Assembly: GCF_004114425.1 (NCBI RefSeq)
Contig: NZ_RDQF01000026.1
Span: 1-64,000 of the forward strand
Direction: 5' to 3'
Origin: Bradyrhizobium vignae
GTDB taxonomy: Bacteria > Pseudomonadota > Alphaproteobacteria > Rhizobiales > Xanthobacteraceae
Length of the DNA stretch: 64,000 nucleotides
Part shown: piece after piece, positions 28,898 through 36,547 of the stretch
How the letters are laid out: every line of letters begins with the position of its first letter
Numbering within the stretch: the first letter of the stretch is position 1
Program-made: the position numbers and the translations under genes
Notes under the pieces: model-generated
The model's input: only the letters and a program-made list of their open reading frames with translations
What the model was told of the DNA's origin: nothing
Database searches by the model: none

Positions 28898-29737
28898 CTA
28901 ATGAGTCCCCGACCATATCTGAAAACACCCGATCGCGACCTCGATCACGATTAGGACCACGACCGCGATCTCCAGGCGGAGCGAGCGCTGGGTGTCGATG
29001 ATGTCGGTCAGTGCGTTGGCGGTCTCCGACACCGCGGTGAGCTTGCGCTCGAGCGTGTCGAGGCGCTCCTTCAACTCGTACTCGTCCTCGAGACGGGAAT
29101 AGAGCCGATCGAGCTCTGGCTTCTCCCAGAGGACGTCGGGCTTCTCGGCGACCGCGACGCGGCCCGCGACGCGCTGCTGCACCAGCAGTGCATTACCGAT
29201 CAATTGCAGAATGCCCTTGCGCCGGCGCGGTGTGCGGCCGCCTTCGGCGAGCTCCCGTGCGAACGGCTCGATCACGTCGAAGACCGCGGCGACGCGGCGC
29301 TCGTCGCGCGCCAGCGACGTGCTCTTGGCGAGCGCATCCGCGACCAGCAGCAGCCGGTCGTCGGAGAATTTGGCGAGGCAGATCGGCCCGCCCGGCTGGA
29401 TCGTCTCGGCGGCCTCATCGTTGCAGAGCTGCACCTGTGCGATCTCCTCCTCGTACGGGCTGAGCTCTCCGGTCACACGCGACTTCAGATTATCGACGAG
29501 GACCTTCTCCTCGGACGGAAGCAGCCCGATCAGCACCACGACGCCGTAGCGGAAGATTGCGGCAAGGCCGGCATGGACGCGGAAGGCGGCCGGCGTCGAG
29601 GACACCAGCGTGCCGATCTCCAGGCTGGAAGCATTGATGCGCTCGCCGAGCATCAGCGCGCGGATCCGCAAGGTCGGCGCAGTCCCCTGCTTCGGCGACG
29701 TTGGCACCATGCTGACGGCGGGTTGATCGGCGTTCAT
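28898..29737 (-). CDS. RMD1/DUF155-family membrane protein
   Basis: A 279-residue protein with the DUF155 domain known from yeast Rmd1 and Rmd8: GVVVLIGLLPSEEKVLVDNLKSRV, DRLLLVADALAKSTSLARDE and YSRLEDEYELKERLDTLERKL, followed by a C-terminal membrane helix (SLRLEIAVVVLIVIEVAIGCFQIW). The eukaryotic members are mitochondrial or endomembrane proteins, and bacterial function is unknown. Start set at MNADQPAVSM (29737), preceded by GGGAGAGG; the frame is open to 29920 without a better site. Single-gene unit. Confidence 0.85.
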   Translation of the reverse strand: MNADQPAVSMVPTSPKQGTAPTLRIRALMLGERINASSLEIGTLVSSTPAAFRVHAGLAAIFRYGVVVLIGLLPSEEKVLVDNLKSRVTGELSPYEEEIAQVQLCNDEAAETIQPGGPICLAKFSDDRLLLVADALAKSTSLARDERRVAAVFDVIEPFARELAEGGRTPRRRKGILQLIGNALLVQQRVAGRVAVAEKPDVLWEKPELDRLYSRLEDEYELKERLDTLERKLTAVSETANALTDIIDTQRSLRLEIAVVVLIVIEVAIGCFQIWSGTH

Positions 29738-30063
29738 GTGAGGCCTCTCCCGGGACCGAGATCGCACATCTTCATTCGCCCTTTCTTGCAAGCTGAAGTC
29801 TCCTCTGAGAGGGACCGACTGCCCGCGCGCAGCGAATCTCGCCATGAAGCTTCGGTTTAATACCGCCGGAATCAGCTTGTGCCGAAACATTCGGCAATAT
29901 TTCCACCCCGCACATGACACATTTGGCTGCGATGACTGGCTGCGGGTTTACCATCGCATGCCGAAGCGCCGCCGGAAAGTTGCACTCGGCAACGCTACGG
30001 GTTTATGACAACATCATTAGAACGCTACGCTTCTCCCGAAGTGCCGACCCTGAAGCCTCAATC
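29738..30063. promoter_or_regulatory. Divergent intergenic region with a short dyad
   Basis: This 326-base gap separates the RMD1-like gene and the glycosyltransferase-like gene. No credible ORF is seen. It holds TGCCGA (29880-29885) and TCGGCA (29891-29896), a 6-bp dyad with a 5-base spacer, amid lower GC content. It presumably contains both promoters; no specific factor can be named. Confidence 0.45.
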
Positions 30064-30639
30064 ATGCTGAGCGTCATCATTCCGACCGACGGTGTCGAGC
30101 AGACGGCGGTCGCAACCCTGGCCGCGCTGGTCCCCGGCGCCGCCGCCGGTGTCATCCGTGAGGTTCTGCTGGTCGACGGCACTCGCAACGGTGTCATCGA
30201 GCGCGTTGCCGACGTGGCGGGCTGCCGTTTCATCGGGTTCGAGGGATCTTCGCAAGGCGCCGCGCTCGCCGCCGGCGCACGGCAGGCCCGATCGCCATGG
30301 CTCATGTTCCTGCCTGCAGGCGCCGTGCTGGAAACCGGCTGGATCGAGGAGACCACCCAGTTCATCCAGGCCGTCGCCACCAGCGGCCGGGATCGGGCGG
30401 CGGTGTTCCGCTATGCGCGTTCGCCCTACGCAAATACCGCATTGCGCGACATTCTCTGGGCCGTGGCGCGCAAGCTCGTCGGTCCACTCGGCGATCAAGG
30501 GCTGTTGATCGCGCGTGAGCATTACGACCGGATCGGCGGCTACCCGCCCCACGCCCGCCATTCCGAAGCGCGGCTGCTCCGGCGGCTCGGCCGGTCGTCC
30601 CGGACCATGCTGCGCAGTCGGATCGTCATGGTCGGCTGA
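30064..30639 (+). CDS. Small glycosyltransferase family 2-like protein
   Basis: A 191-residue protein beginning MLSVIIPTDGVEQTAVATLAALVPGAAAGVIREVLLVDG, which resembles the nucleotide-sugar-binding start of GT-A fold family 2 enzymes, and continuing with GASQGAALAAGARQARSPWLMFLPAGAVLETGWIEE-type sequence. The later part (DQGLLIAREHYDRIGGYPPHARHSEARLLRRLG) is like the acceptor region of TIGR04283-type transferases. It is short for an active enzyme and the usual DxD is replaced by PAG, so activity is uncertain. Start chosen at 30064. Confidence 0.7.
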   Translation: MLSVIIPTDGVEQTAVATLAALVPGAAAGVIREVLLVDGTRNGVIERVADVAGCRFIGFEGSSQGAALAAGARQARSPWLMFLPAGAVLETGWIEETTQFIQAVATSGRDRAAVFRYARSPYANTALRDILWAVARKLVGPLGDQGLLIAREHYDRIGGYPPHARHSEARLLRRLGRSSRTMLRSRIVMVG

Positions 30640-30644
30640 GATAC

Positions 30645-30678
30645 TTGCCAACGTCAAATAATTAATTGACAATGGCAA
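30645..30678. promoter_or_regulatory. Large palindrome before the MarR-GNAT gene (candidate operator)
   Basis: TTGCCAACGTCAAAT (30645-30659) and AATTGACAATGGCAA (30664-30678) are inverted copies matching at 12 of 15 positions around an AATT centre. It ends 16 bases before the ATG of the MarR-GNAT gene. MarR proteins bind such dyads over their own promoters, so an autoregulatory operator is likely. It begins 6 bases after the preceding stop codon. Confidence 0.65.
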
Positions 30679-30694
30679 ATATCGAGGTGATCCC

Positions 30695-31636
30695 ATGCTG
30701 TCCAAATCGACCGAACAGGTCTCCGACGACCACATCGCAGCGGTCCGCGCCTTCAACCGCTTCTATACCCGCAAGCTCGGCGTGCTCGACCAGCACCTTG
30801 GCAAGACCCCGTTTTCGCTCAGCGAGGCGCGCGTTCTTTATGAACTGGCGCATCGCGACGACCTTGCGGCAAAAGAAATCGGAAACGAGCTTGGTCTCGA
30901 CCCCGGCTATCTCAGCCGCATCGTCCAGAGCTTTGACGAAAAAGGGCTGATCACGCGAACACCCCTGGCCGCGGATCGTAGGCAATACCAGCTCAGCCTC
31001 ACCGCCAAGGGCCGCCAGGCTTTCGCCAAGCTGAACCTGAGCTCGCAAAACGAGGTCGCTGCGATGCTGGCTCAGCTTTCGGCCGACGATGCAACGCGGC
31101 TCACGCAGGCCATGGCAACCATCGAGGCGGTGCTGGGGCAGCGTCGAAGCCGGCCCGCGGCTTTCGTGCTGCGCAGCCATCGCGTCGGCGACATGGGCTG
31201 GGTCATCTCACGGCAAGGCGCCGCCTATGCCGCGGACTACAACTGGGACATCAGCTACGAGGCGCTGGTCGCCGAGATCTGCGCACAGTTCATCAAGAAC
31301 TACGACGCCGCGCGCGAGCACTGCTGGATCGCGGAAATGGAAGGCGAGCCGATCGGCTCGATCTTTCTGGTCAAGGCCACGGACGAGATTGCGAAGCTGC
31401 GCCTGTTGCAGGTGGAGAAGAAAGCACGCGGACTCGGTGTCGGCCGCGCACTGGTCGAGCAATGCATCCAGGGCGCCCGCGAGAGGGGCTACAGCAAGAT
31501 GACTCTGTGGACGCAGAGCATCCTGGTCGCCGCGCGCGGGATCTACAAGAGTGCGGGATTCAACCTGGTCGCGACCGAGCCGCATCACAGCTTCGGGCAA
31601 GATTTGATTGGGGAAACGTGGGAACGGGATCTCTGA
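30695..31636 (+). CDS. MarR-family regulator fused to a GNAT acetyltransferase
   Basis: A 313-residue two-domain protein. Residues 1 to about 150 are a MarR winged helix (FSLSEARVLYELAHRDDLAAKEIGNELGLDPGYLSRIVQSFDEKGLITRTPLAADRRQYQLSLTAKG). Residues from about 160 on are a GNAT domain with the acetyl-CoA motif VEKKARGLGVGRALVEQCI and a closing SAGFNLVATEPHHSFGQDLIGETWERDL. This fusion architecture is known in rhizobia; the acetylated substrate may be the inducer of the regulator. A 34-bp imperfect palindrome just upstream is a likely operator. Confidence 0.94.
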   Translation: MLSKSTEQVSDDHIAAVRAFNRFYTRKLGVLDQHLGKTPFSLSEARVLYELAHRDDLAAKEIGNELGLDPGYLSRIVQSFDEKGLITRTPLAADRRQYQLSLTAKGRQAFAKLNLSSQNEVAAMLAQLSADDATRLTQAMATIEAVLGQRRSRPAAFVLRSHRVGDMGWVISRQGAAYAADYNWDISYEALVAEICAQFIKNYDAAREHCWIAEMEGEPIGSIFLVKATDEIAKLRLLQVEKKARGLGVGRALVEQCIQGARERGYSKMTLWTQSILVAARGIYKSAGFNLVATEPHHSFGQDLIGETWERDL

Positions 31637-31649
31637 CGATCTCGCAGCG

Positions 31650-31810
31650 AGCGAGATGCGCGTTGCTGTGCCCTCTTCCCCTTGCGGGAGAGGGCATGTC
31701 AACTAGCAAACACAAGCTCGCTCGGGTGAGGGATATCTCACCGATGCGGATGGATACCCCTCATCCGGCGCTTCGCGCCACCTTCTCCCACAAGCGCAGA
31801 AGGAAGCGGT
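31650..31810. repeat. Dispersed repeat, family 3
   Basis: Modules in order: GCGAGCGAGATGCGC, CCCTCTTCCCCTTGCGGGAGAGGG, AAGCTCGCTCGGGTGAGGG, CCTCATCCGGCGCTTCGCGCC and CTTCTCCCACAAG. They match parts of 28795-28885 and 42680-42890. Confidence 0.75.
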
Positions 31811-31820
31811 CCGCCCCTAA

Positions 31821-31855
31821 AGCGCGATGAGATTTGGATGAATCGTCATCGCGCT
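31821..31855. repeat. Inverted repeat, 10-bp perfect arms
   Basis: AGCGCGATGA (31821-31830) and TCATCGCGCT (31846-31855) are perfect inverted copies with a 15-base spacer. I recall this palindrome as widespread in Bradyrhizobium-type genomes. The 319-base gap 31637-31955 holds only this, the family-3 repeat and the two repeats that follow. Confidence 0.8.
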
Positions 31856-31881
31856 CTAGGTTATTGTTTGCGCGTGATCTT

Positions 31882-31940
31882 TCCGGAAAACCGCTTCGCA
31901 CTTTTCCGGATCATGCTTTAGCTCAGCATTTAGCTCAGCA
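31882..31940. repeat. Inverted repeat plus tandem 12-mers after moaB
   Basis: TCCGGAAAA (31882-31890) and TTTTCCGGA (31902-31910) form a 9-bp dyad. Directly after it TTTAGCTCAGCA occurs twice in tandem (31917-31928 and 31929-31940). It lies downstream of the moaB stop. Confidence 0.8.
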
Positions 31941-31955
31941 TTCAAGCAACAATCA

Positions 31956-32519
31956 TCACACCGTCGCGCCTTGCGCCTTCGGGCGGCGCAAATGCTCGTC
32001 CAGCCGCGGCATGATCTCGACGAAATTGCAGGGGCGCGTGCGGTAGTCGAGCTGGGCTGCGAGGATGCCGTCCCAGCCGTCGCGGCAGGCGCCGGGCGAA
32101 CCCGGCAGGCAGAAGATGTAGGTCGCGCCCGCAACGCCGGCGGTGGCACGGCTCTGGATCGTCGACGTCCCGATCTTGGCGTGGCTCAGCATGTGGAACG
32201 CGATCGAGAAACCGTCCATGCGCTTCTCGAACAGCGGCTCGATCGCCTCCGGCGTCACGTCGCGTCCCGTAAAGCCGGTGCCGCCGGTGGTGATGACGAC
32301 GTCAATGCCGCTATCGGCAATCCAGCGGCGGATGACGGCACGGATCGCCTCGACGTCGTCGGTGACGATCTCGCGCGCGGCGAGATGATGGCCCGCAGCC
32401 AGGAGACGGTCGACCAGGGTCTGGCCGGACTTGTCATCCGCAAGCGCGCGCGTGTCGGACACGGTGAGCACCGCGATATTCAGCGGGATGAACTGCTTTG
32501 TTTCGTCGATGGAGGTCAT
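31956..32519 (-). CDS. moaB: Molybdenum cofactor biosynthesis protein B
   Basis: MogA/MoaB-fold protein of molybdopterin synthesis (adenylation of molybdopterin). The 187-residue protein has PLNIAVLTVSDTRALADDKSGQTLVDRLLAAGH near the start, IADSGIDVVITTGGTGFTGRDVTPEAI (the GGTG substrate-binding signature) and IFCLPGSPGACRDGWDGILAAQLDYR. Length and motifs fit MoaB better than longer MoeA. No other moa genes lie nearby. It is preceded by a family-4 repeat that separates it from the metallopeptidase gene. Confidence 0.94.
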   Translation of the reverse strand: MTSIDETKQFIPLNIAVLTVSDTRALADDKSGQTLVDRLLAAGHHLAAREIVTDDVEAIRAVIRRWIADSGIDVVITTGGTGFTGRDVTPEAIEPLFEKRMDGFSIAFHMLSHAKIGTSTIQSRATAGVAGATYIFCLPGSPGACRDGWDGILAAQLDYRTRPCNFVEIMPRLDEHLRRPKAQGATV

Positions 32520-32521
32520 GT

Positions 32522-32675
32522 TGCGTCTTTCGTGTCCCGGACAAGGTGCGGCGCATCAGCGCCGCGCCGCAGAGCCGGGGCCCAGTTCGGAGACTTGGGA
32601 GACCGGCATTGTGGGCCCCCGGCTCTGCAGCGCACCGCTGAAGAAGCGCTGCGCTGCGTCCGGGGCAAGGTGTCG
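32522..32675. repeat. Palindromic intergenic repeat, family 4
   Basis: TCCCGGACAAGGTGCGGCGC and CGCAGAGCCGGGGCCCA on the left mirror TGGGCCCCCGGCTCTGCAG and GCGCTGCGTCCGGGGCAAG on the right. The whole 150-base gap between the metallopeptidase and moaB is this element. Confidence 0.85.
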
Positions 32676-32679
32676 AGAA

Positions 32680-33621
32680 TTACAACGCTCCCGCACCGAA
32701 TGTGTTGCAAGCCTGGACCGTGCCCTGCTGGTAGCCGGTCATGAACCACTGCTTGCGCTGCGCCGCCGAGCCGTGGGTGAAGGAGTCAGGCACGACGCGG
32801 CCCGTGGCCTGGCGCTGCAGCGTGTCGTCGCCGATCGCGCTCGCCGTGGTCAGCGCGGCGTCGATGTCGCCGGGCTCGAGGAAGTTCGGACGCTTCTTCG
32901 CCTCGCGATTGACCCACACGCCGGAGAGACAATCCGCCTGCAACTCGACCTTCACCTGAAGCGCATTCGCCTCGGCCTTCGAGCCGGCCTGCTGCTGCAG
33001 CCGCGTCACGCGCGGAATGATGCCGAGCAGGTTCTGGATGTGATGGCCGGCCTCATGGGCGATGATGTAGGCGGTGGTGAAATTGCACGCCGACTTGCCG
33101 GAGCAGCCGCGGAAGCGCGTCTCGACCTCGCGGAAGAACGAAGTGTCGAGGAAGATGGTGCGATCAGGTGGACAGTAGAACGGCCCCATCGCCGACTGCG
33201 CCATGCCGCAGCGGCCACCATTGGTGGCGTTGCGGAACAGCACGATCTTCGGACCGGTATAGGACTGACCGCTGGCCTGGAAGATCTCGCTCCAGCGGTC
33301 GTCGATCTCGCCGAGGATGCCGGAGATCATGCTGCCCATCTCGTCGGTCGGCGCGCCGCGCTTGCCCGAGGACGCCTGACGGTCGGTCTGGTAGGTCGGC
33401 GCATGGCCGCCGCCGCTGAGGATCTCGGCGCCGCCGATCAGGATGCGCGGGTCGATGCCGAAGGCATAGCCGATCAGGCCGAGCACGATGATGGTGCCGA
33501 TGCCGAGCCCGCCGCCGCCCATCGGCAGACCGAACCCGCCTCCTCCACCGCCGCCAAAGCCACCACCCTCATCGCGACGATCCTCGATGTCGTCGCTGCG
33601 GCGGAAGTCATCGTAGCGCAT
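32680..33621 (-). CDS. Neutral zinc metallopeptidase (YpfJ/DUF2342-type)
   Basis: A 313-residue membrane-anchored protein. Residues 1-35 are polar then Gly-rich (FGGGGGGGFGLPMGGGG), followed by a membrane helix (GIGTIIVLGLIGYAFG). The catalytic site is YIIAHEAGHHIQNLLG, an HExxH zinc motif, with a later QADCLSGVWVNREA that supplies the third ligand. EGCGMAQSAMGPFYCPPDRTIFLDTSFF-like sequence is typical for the family. Physiological substrate unknown. Single gene, divergent from ccrM across a 417-base region. Confidence 0.92.
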   Translation of the reverse strand: MRYDDFRRSDDIEDRRDEGGGFGGGGGGGFGLPMGGGGLGIGTIIVLGLIGYAFGIDPRILIGGAEILSGGGHAPTYQTDRQASSGKRGAPTDEMGSMISGILGEIDDRWSEIFQASGQSYTGPKIVLFRNATNGGRCGMAQSAMGPFYCPPDRTIFLDTSFFREVETRFRGCSGKSACNFTTAYIIAHEAGHHIQNLLGIIPRVTRLQQQAGSKAEANALQVKVELQADCLSGVWVNREAKKRPNFLEPGDIDAALTTASAIGDDTLQRQATGRVVPDSFTHGSAAQRKQWFMTGYQQGTVQACNTFGAGAL

Positions 33622-33767
33622 GGCGGCCTTTCCTCTGGGGTCCCTGATTCAGTTTCGACGGCGCACAATGGTGCGAAAGCTCAACGCGCCACACACGTAA
33701 AATTTCCGTTGCGTTTATCAATATCGTGGCCGGCAAAAATTGCCTAGTGCGACAGCATGTCGGTGCC

Positions 33768-33831
33768 AGCAATTTTTTCCGAGGGTCGAGCAATTTTTTC
33801 CGAGGGAAATTTGCAGCCATCTTGCAGCCAT
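33768..33831. repeat. Two adjacent tandem repeat pairs upstream of ccrM
   Basis: The 18-mer AGCAATTTTTTCCGAGGG occurs at 33768-33785 and 33789-33806 (period 21, two helical turns). Directly after, TTGCAGCCAT occurs at 33811-33820 and 33822-33831 (period 11). Phased spacing suggests protein-binding sites rather than replication slippage; no factor recognised. Confidence 0.8.
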
Positions 33832-33941
33832 GATTGCGGCCGCGAGCCGAGCAAACGCGAAATACACTGTAAAACAAGGCGCATGCGCGCGACAACACGC
33901 GCACAAGCGGCGATGCACGGCCTGCTCACAAAAGTAGCGGG

Positions 33942-33956
33942 TTAAGTCGATTTTTA
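33942..33956 (+). promoter_or_regulatory. CtrA-like site upstream of ccrM
   Basis: TTAA (33942-33945), seven bases, TTTA (33953-33956): one mismatch from the CtrA consensus TTAA-N7-TTAA. It lies about 80-100 bases before the ccrM start. CtrA activates ccrM in Caulobacter; the match here is suggestive only. Confidence 0.35.
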
Positions 33957-34019
33957 CTTTGCCGCTTCAATGTAGCGGTCAGTCGGTTGTTTGGTCCCGC
34001 GTCGCCGACAGCGTCGCCT

Positions 34020-34094
34020 GAGTCAGAGTTCTTGAGTCATGGTAGAGTCGCGTCGCGGGGCGTCTGCAAGGGCGCCCCGCACAAATTTCGAGTC
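34020..34094 (+). promoter_or_regulatory. Cluster of four GANTC sites across the ccrM start
   Basis: GAGTC occurs at 34020-34024, 34034-34038 (touching the ATG), 34045-34049 and 34090-34094. GANTC is the sequence methylated by the CcrM enzyme encoded here; one site per about 256 bases is expected by chance. Points to feedback by hemimethylation state. Confidence 0.65.
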
Positions 34095-35169
34095 TCCGTC
34101 GCATCGCATCATCGTCGGCGATTGCGTCGCCGAGATGTCGAAGCTTCAGGCAGGCAGCGTCGACCTGGTGTTCGCCGACCCGCCCTACAATCTCCAGCTC
34201 AAGGGCGATCTCAAGCGCCCCGACGAATCCCATGTCGATGCCGTCAATGACGACTGGGACAAGTTCGATTCGTTTGCTGCGTATGACAATTTCACCCGCG
34301 CCTGGCTGCTTGCCGCCCGCCGCGCGATGAAGCCATCCGCGACGATCTGGGTGATCGGCTCCTATCACAACATCTTCCGCGTCGGCGCGATCATGCAGGA
34401 TCTCGGCTTCTGGCTCCTGAATGACATCGTCTGGCGCAAGACCAATCCGATGCCGAACTTCCGCGGCCGCCGTTTCACCAACGCGCACGAAACGATGATC
34501 TGGGCCGCGCGTGACGAGAAGGCCAAGGGCTACACGTTCAACTACGAGGCGCTGAAGGCCGCCAACGAGGACGTGCAGGCGCGGTCTGACTGGCTGATCC
34601 CGCTCTGCACCGGCGAGGAGCGTCTCAAGGGCGCCGACGGCAAGAAGGTGCATCCGACGCAGAAGCCCGAAGGGCTGCTCGCGCGCGTGCTGCTGTCGTC
34701 ATCGAAACCAGGCGATCTCGTGATCGATCCCTTCAACGGCACCGGCACCACCGGCGCTGTCGCCAAGCGCCTCGGCCGCTCGTATATCGGCTTCGAGCGC
34801 GACAAGACCTATGCGAAAGCCGCGGAAGCACGCATCGCCGCGGTGGAGCCGCTGCCTGAGGCAAGCCTTGCCCCGTTCATGACAGCGCGCGAGGCACCGC
34901 GCGTCGCGTTCTCCGAGCTGATCGAGCGCGGCATGATCATGCCCGGCACGAAACTGTTCGACGCCAAGAAGAAGCTGGGCGCGCTGGTGCGCGCCGACGG
35001 TGCCATCATGCTCGGCGACAAGGTCGGCTCGATCCACCGCATCGGCGCGGTCGCGCAAGGCGCGCAGGCCTGCAACGGCTGGACCTTCTGGCACGTCGAA
35101 ACCAAGAAGGGTCTCAAGCTGATCGACGAGCTGCGTGCCGAGATCCGCGCCGGCATGGCGGCGGAGTAG
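34039..35169 (+). CDS. ccrM: Cell-cycle-regulated adenine-N6 DNA methyltransferase (GANTC)
   Basis: Methylates adenine in GANTC after replication and so couples transcription to the cell cycle in alphaproteobacteria. The 376-residue beta-class enzyme has the catalytic motif DPPY (residues 47-50, VFADPPYNLQLKGDLKRPD) before the SAM motif FNGTGTTG (about residue 232). The last roughly 90 residues (FSELIERGMIMPGTKLF...GWTFWHVE) are the C-terminal domain specific to CcrM that aids DNA strand separation. Four GANTC sites surround the start codon and a CtrA-like site lies upstream, suggesting the usual CtrA/methylation control. Confidence 0.96.
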   Translation: MVESRRGASARAPRTNFESPSHRIIVGDCVAEMSKLQAGSVDLVFADPPYNLQLKGDLKRPDESHVDAVNDDWDKFDSFAAYDNFTRAWLLAARRAMKPSATIWVIGSYHNIFRVGAIMQDLGFWLLNDIVWRKTNPMPNFRGRRFTNAHETMIWAARDEKAKGYTFNYEALKAANEDVQARSDWLIPLCTGEERLKGADGKKVHPTQKPEGLLARVLLSSSKPGDLVIDPFNGTGTTGAVAKRLGRSYIGFERDKTYAKAAEARIAAVEPLPEASLAPFMTAREAPRVAFSELIERGMIMPGTKLFDAKKKLGALVRADGAIMLGDKVGSIHRIGAVAQGAQACNGWTFWHVETKKGLKLIDELRAEIRAGMAAE

Positions 35170-35178
35170 CCCTCCCTC

Positions 35179-35284
35179 CGTCATTCCGGGGCGCGCAAAA
35201 CGCGAACCCGGAATCCATCCTGCTACAGCACATCCGGCCCAATGGATCCCGGCTCGCGCCAAGAGGCGCGGCCCGGAATGACGG
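35179..35284. repeat. Palindromic intergenic repeat, family 1
   Basis: CGTCATTCCGGGGCGCGC and GAACCCGGAATCCATC mirror GATCCCGGCTCGCGCC and CGGCCCGGAATGACGG. It lies just after the ccrM stop. Confidence 0.9.
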
Positions 35285-35358
35285 CGGCGGATGGTTGAAA
35301 GCCGCCCCTGCCAGGACTAGATTCGCCCGATCAGCCCCGTCCTGACCGGTTGGGCTCC

Positions 35359-35685
35359 ATGCGACGACAGTCCGAGACATTGCTGCTGGTGCCGCTGCTG
35401 CCGATCTTCCTGGTCGGCATGTTTCCGATGTTCCTGATCGCGCTTCTCGGTTTCTTCGGTCTGGCGCTGTTCGGCGTGCTCGTGATCTGCGTCGGGCTCG
35501 CCAGCAGCAACGAGGCGCACGACAATTTCAACCATGACGTCATCGTTCACGGCTACGCGCGCGGATCGGAGCGCGCGGCGCGGGCCTCCGACATGCATCT
35601 CGCCGCGCGGCTCGGCCTGCGGCTGGAGGCCGTGGGCACGGCCATGGTCATTACGGCGGCAATCGGCCTCTGTTACGCCGCCTGA
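35359..35685 (+). CDS. Small predicted membrane protein
   Basis: A 108-residue protein with a long hydrophobic N-terminal region that forms two helices (TLLLVPLLPIFLVGMFPMFLIALLGFF and LALFGVLVICVGLAS), a polar middle part (SSNEAHDNFNHDVIVHGYARGSERAARASDMH) and a third helix at the end (AVGTAMVITAAIGLCYA). I do not recognise the family. ATG at 35359 is preferred; a TTG three codons upstream is possible. The ribosome site is weak, and codon use fits its neighbours. Confidence 0.6.
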   Translation: MRRQSETLLLVPLLPIFLVGMFPMFLIALLGFFGLALFGVLVICVGLASSNEAHDNFNHDVIVHGYARGSERAARASDMHLAARLGLRLEAVGTAMVITAAIGLCYAA

Positions 35686-35812
35686 TCTGCGCCACGCGCA
35701 GACACCGCCCGGCAAACTCGCCGGTTGCTCTCCCGCAACGGGCTCAGGCAAGACAAGGCCCGCCCAACGACGCCTCGTGCGCACGCGGCAACAGACACCG
35801 AGGAGATGTGTG

Positions 35813-36493
35813 ATGCTCAAATTCTATTTCAACGGATCGCCGAACCCGACCAAGGTCGCGCTCTATCTGGAAGAGTCCGGCCTGCCGTTTCAGCCGGTCG
35901 CGGTCGACACCCGCAAGGGCGAGCAGTTCACGCCGGAGTTCCTCAAGATCAACCCGAACGGCAAGGTGCCGGCGATCGACGATGGCGGCACCATCGTGTT
36001 CGACTCGAACGCCATCCTGCTTTATCTCGCCGAGAAGACCGGCAAGTTCCTGCCCACGAACCGCGCCGAATTGCTGTCCTGGCTGATGTTCATCGCCACC
36101 GGCGTCGGGCCCTATTCGGGCCAGGCCGTGCACTTCAAGCATTTTGCGCCGAAGGACCAGAACCACGATTACGCCCATAACCGCTACCAGTACGAGACCG
36201 ATCGCCATTACAAGATTCTCGACGGTCACCTCAAAGACCGCCGCTACATGGTGGGCGACAGCTATTCGATCGTCGACATGGCGCTGTGGGGCTGGGCGCG
36301 GATGGTGCCGTTCAAGCTCGGCGACGACGCCTTTGCGCGATACCCGAATGTGAAGCGGCTCGTCGACGAGATTTCGGCACGCCCGGCGGCGGCACGCGCC
36401 ATCGCCCTGAAGGACAAGTTCACCTTCAAGGCCGAGATGGACGACGAAGCGCGCAGCAACATGTTCAAGCACATGACGACCAAGGTGGCTTGA
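35813..36493 (+). CDS. Glutathione S-transferase family protein
   Basis: A 226-residue GST. The thioredoxin-like N-domain reads LKFYFNGSPNPTKVALYLEESGLPFQPVAVDTRKGEQFTPEFLKINPNGKVPAIDDGGTIVFDSNAILLYLAEK, with the cis-Pro and the Asp-Ser-Asn glutathione-binding turn; the C-terminal helical domain includes YMVGDSYSIVDMALWGWARMVPF. The start ATG has GAGGAG ten bases before it. The Ser-Pro-Asn near the N-terminus suggests the nu-like or beta-type bacterial GSTs; substrate unknown. Ends in a strong bidirectional palindrome. Confidence 0.92.
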   Translation: MLKFYFNGSPNPTKVALYLEESGLPFQPVAVDTRKGEQFTPEFLKINPNGKVPAIDDGGTIVFDSNAILLYLAEKTGKFLPTNRAELLSWLMFIATGVGPYSGQAVHFKHFAPKDQNHDYAHNRYQYETDRHYKILDGHLKDRRYMVGDSYSIVDMALWGWARMVPFKLGDDAFARYPNVKRLVDEISARPAAARAIALKDKFTFKAEMDDEARSNMFKHMTTKVA

Positions 36494-36507
36494 GCGCGCC
36501 GCTCTTC

Positions 36508-36541
36508 GAGGCCACGCGCATGCGCGTGGCCTCTTGCGTTT
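36508..36541 (+). terminator. 26-bp perfect palindrome terminator after the GST gene
   Basis: GAGGCCACGCGCA (36508-36520) is followed immediately by its exact reverse complement (36521-36533) and then TTGCGTTT. It lies between convergent GST and chemotaxis genes and may terminate both, although only the plus side has a T-rich tail. Confidence 0.75.
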
Positions 36542-36547
36542 GAGACT

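Larger units (their letters stand above)
33622..34038. promoter_or_regulatory. Large divergent control region between metallopeptidase and ccrM
   Basis: No gene is credible in these 417 bases, which are clearly AT-richer than the flanks. They contain the palindrome GGCAAAAATTGCC (33732-33744), two sets of tandem repeats (33768-33831), a CtrA-like site (33942-33956) and GAGTC methylation sites that begin at 34020. Confidence 0.6.

Noticed and set aside
33768..33831. Possible mini CRISPR or VNTR
   Set aside because: Only two copies of each unit, with no spacers of constant length and no cas genes; treated as regulatory tandem repeats.
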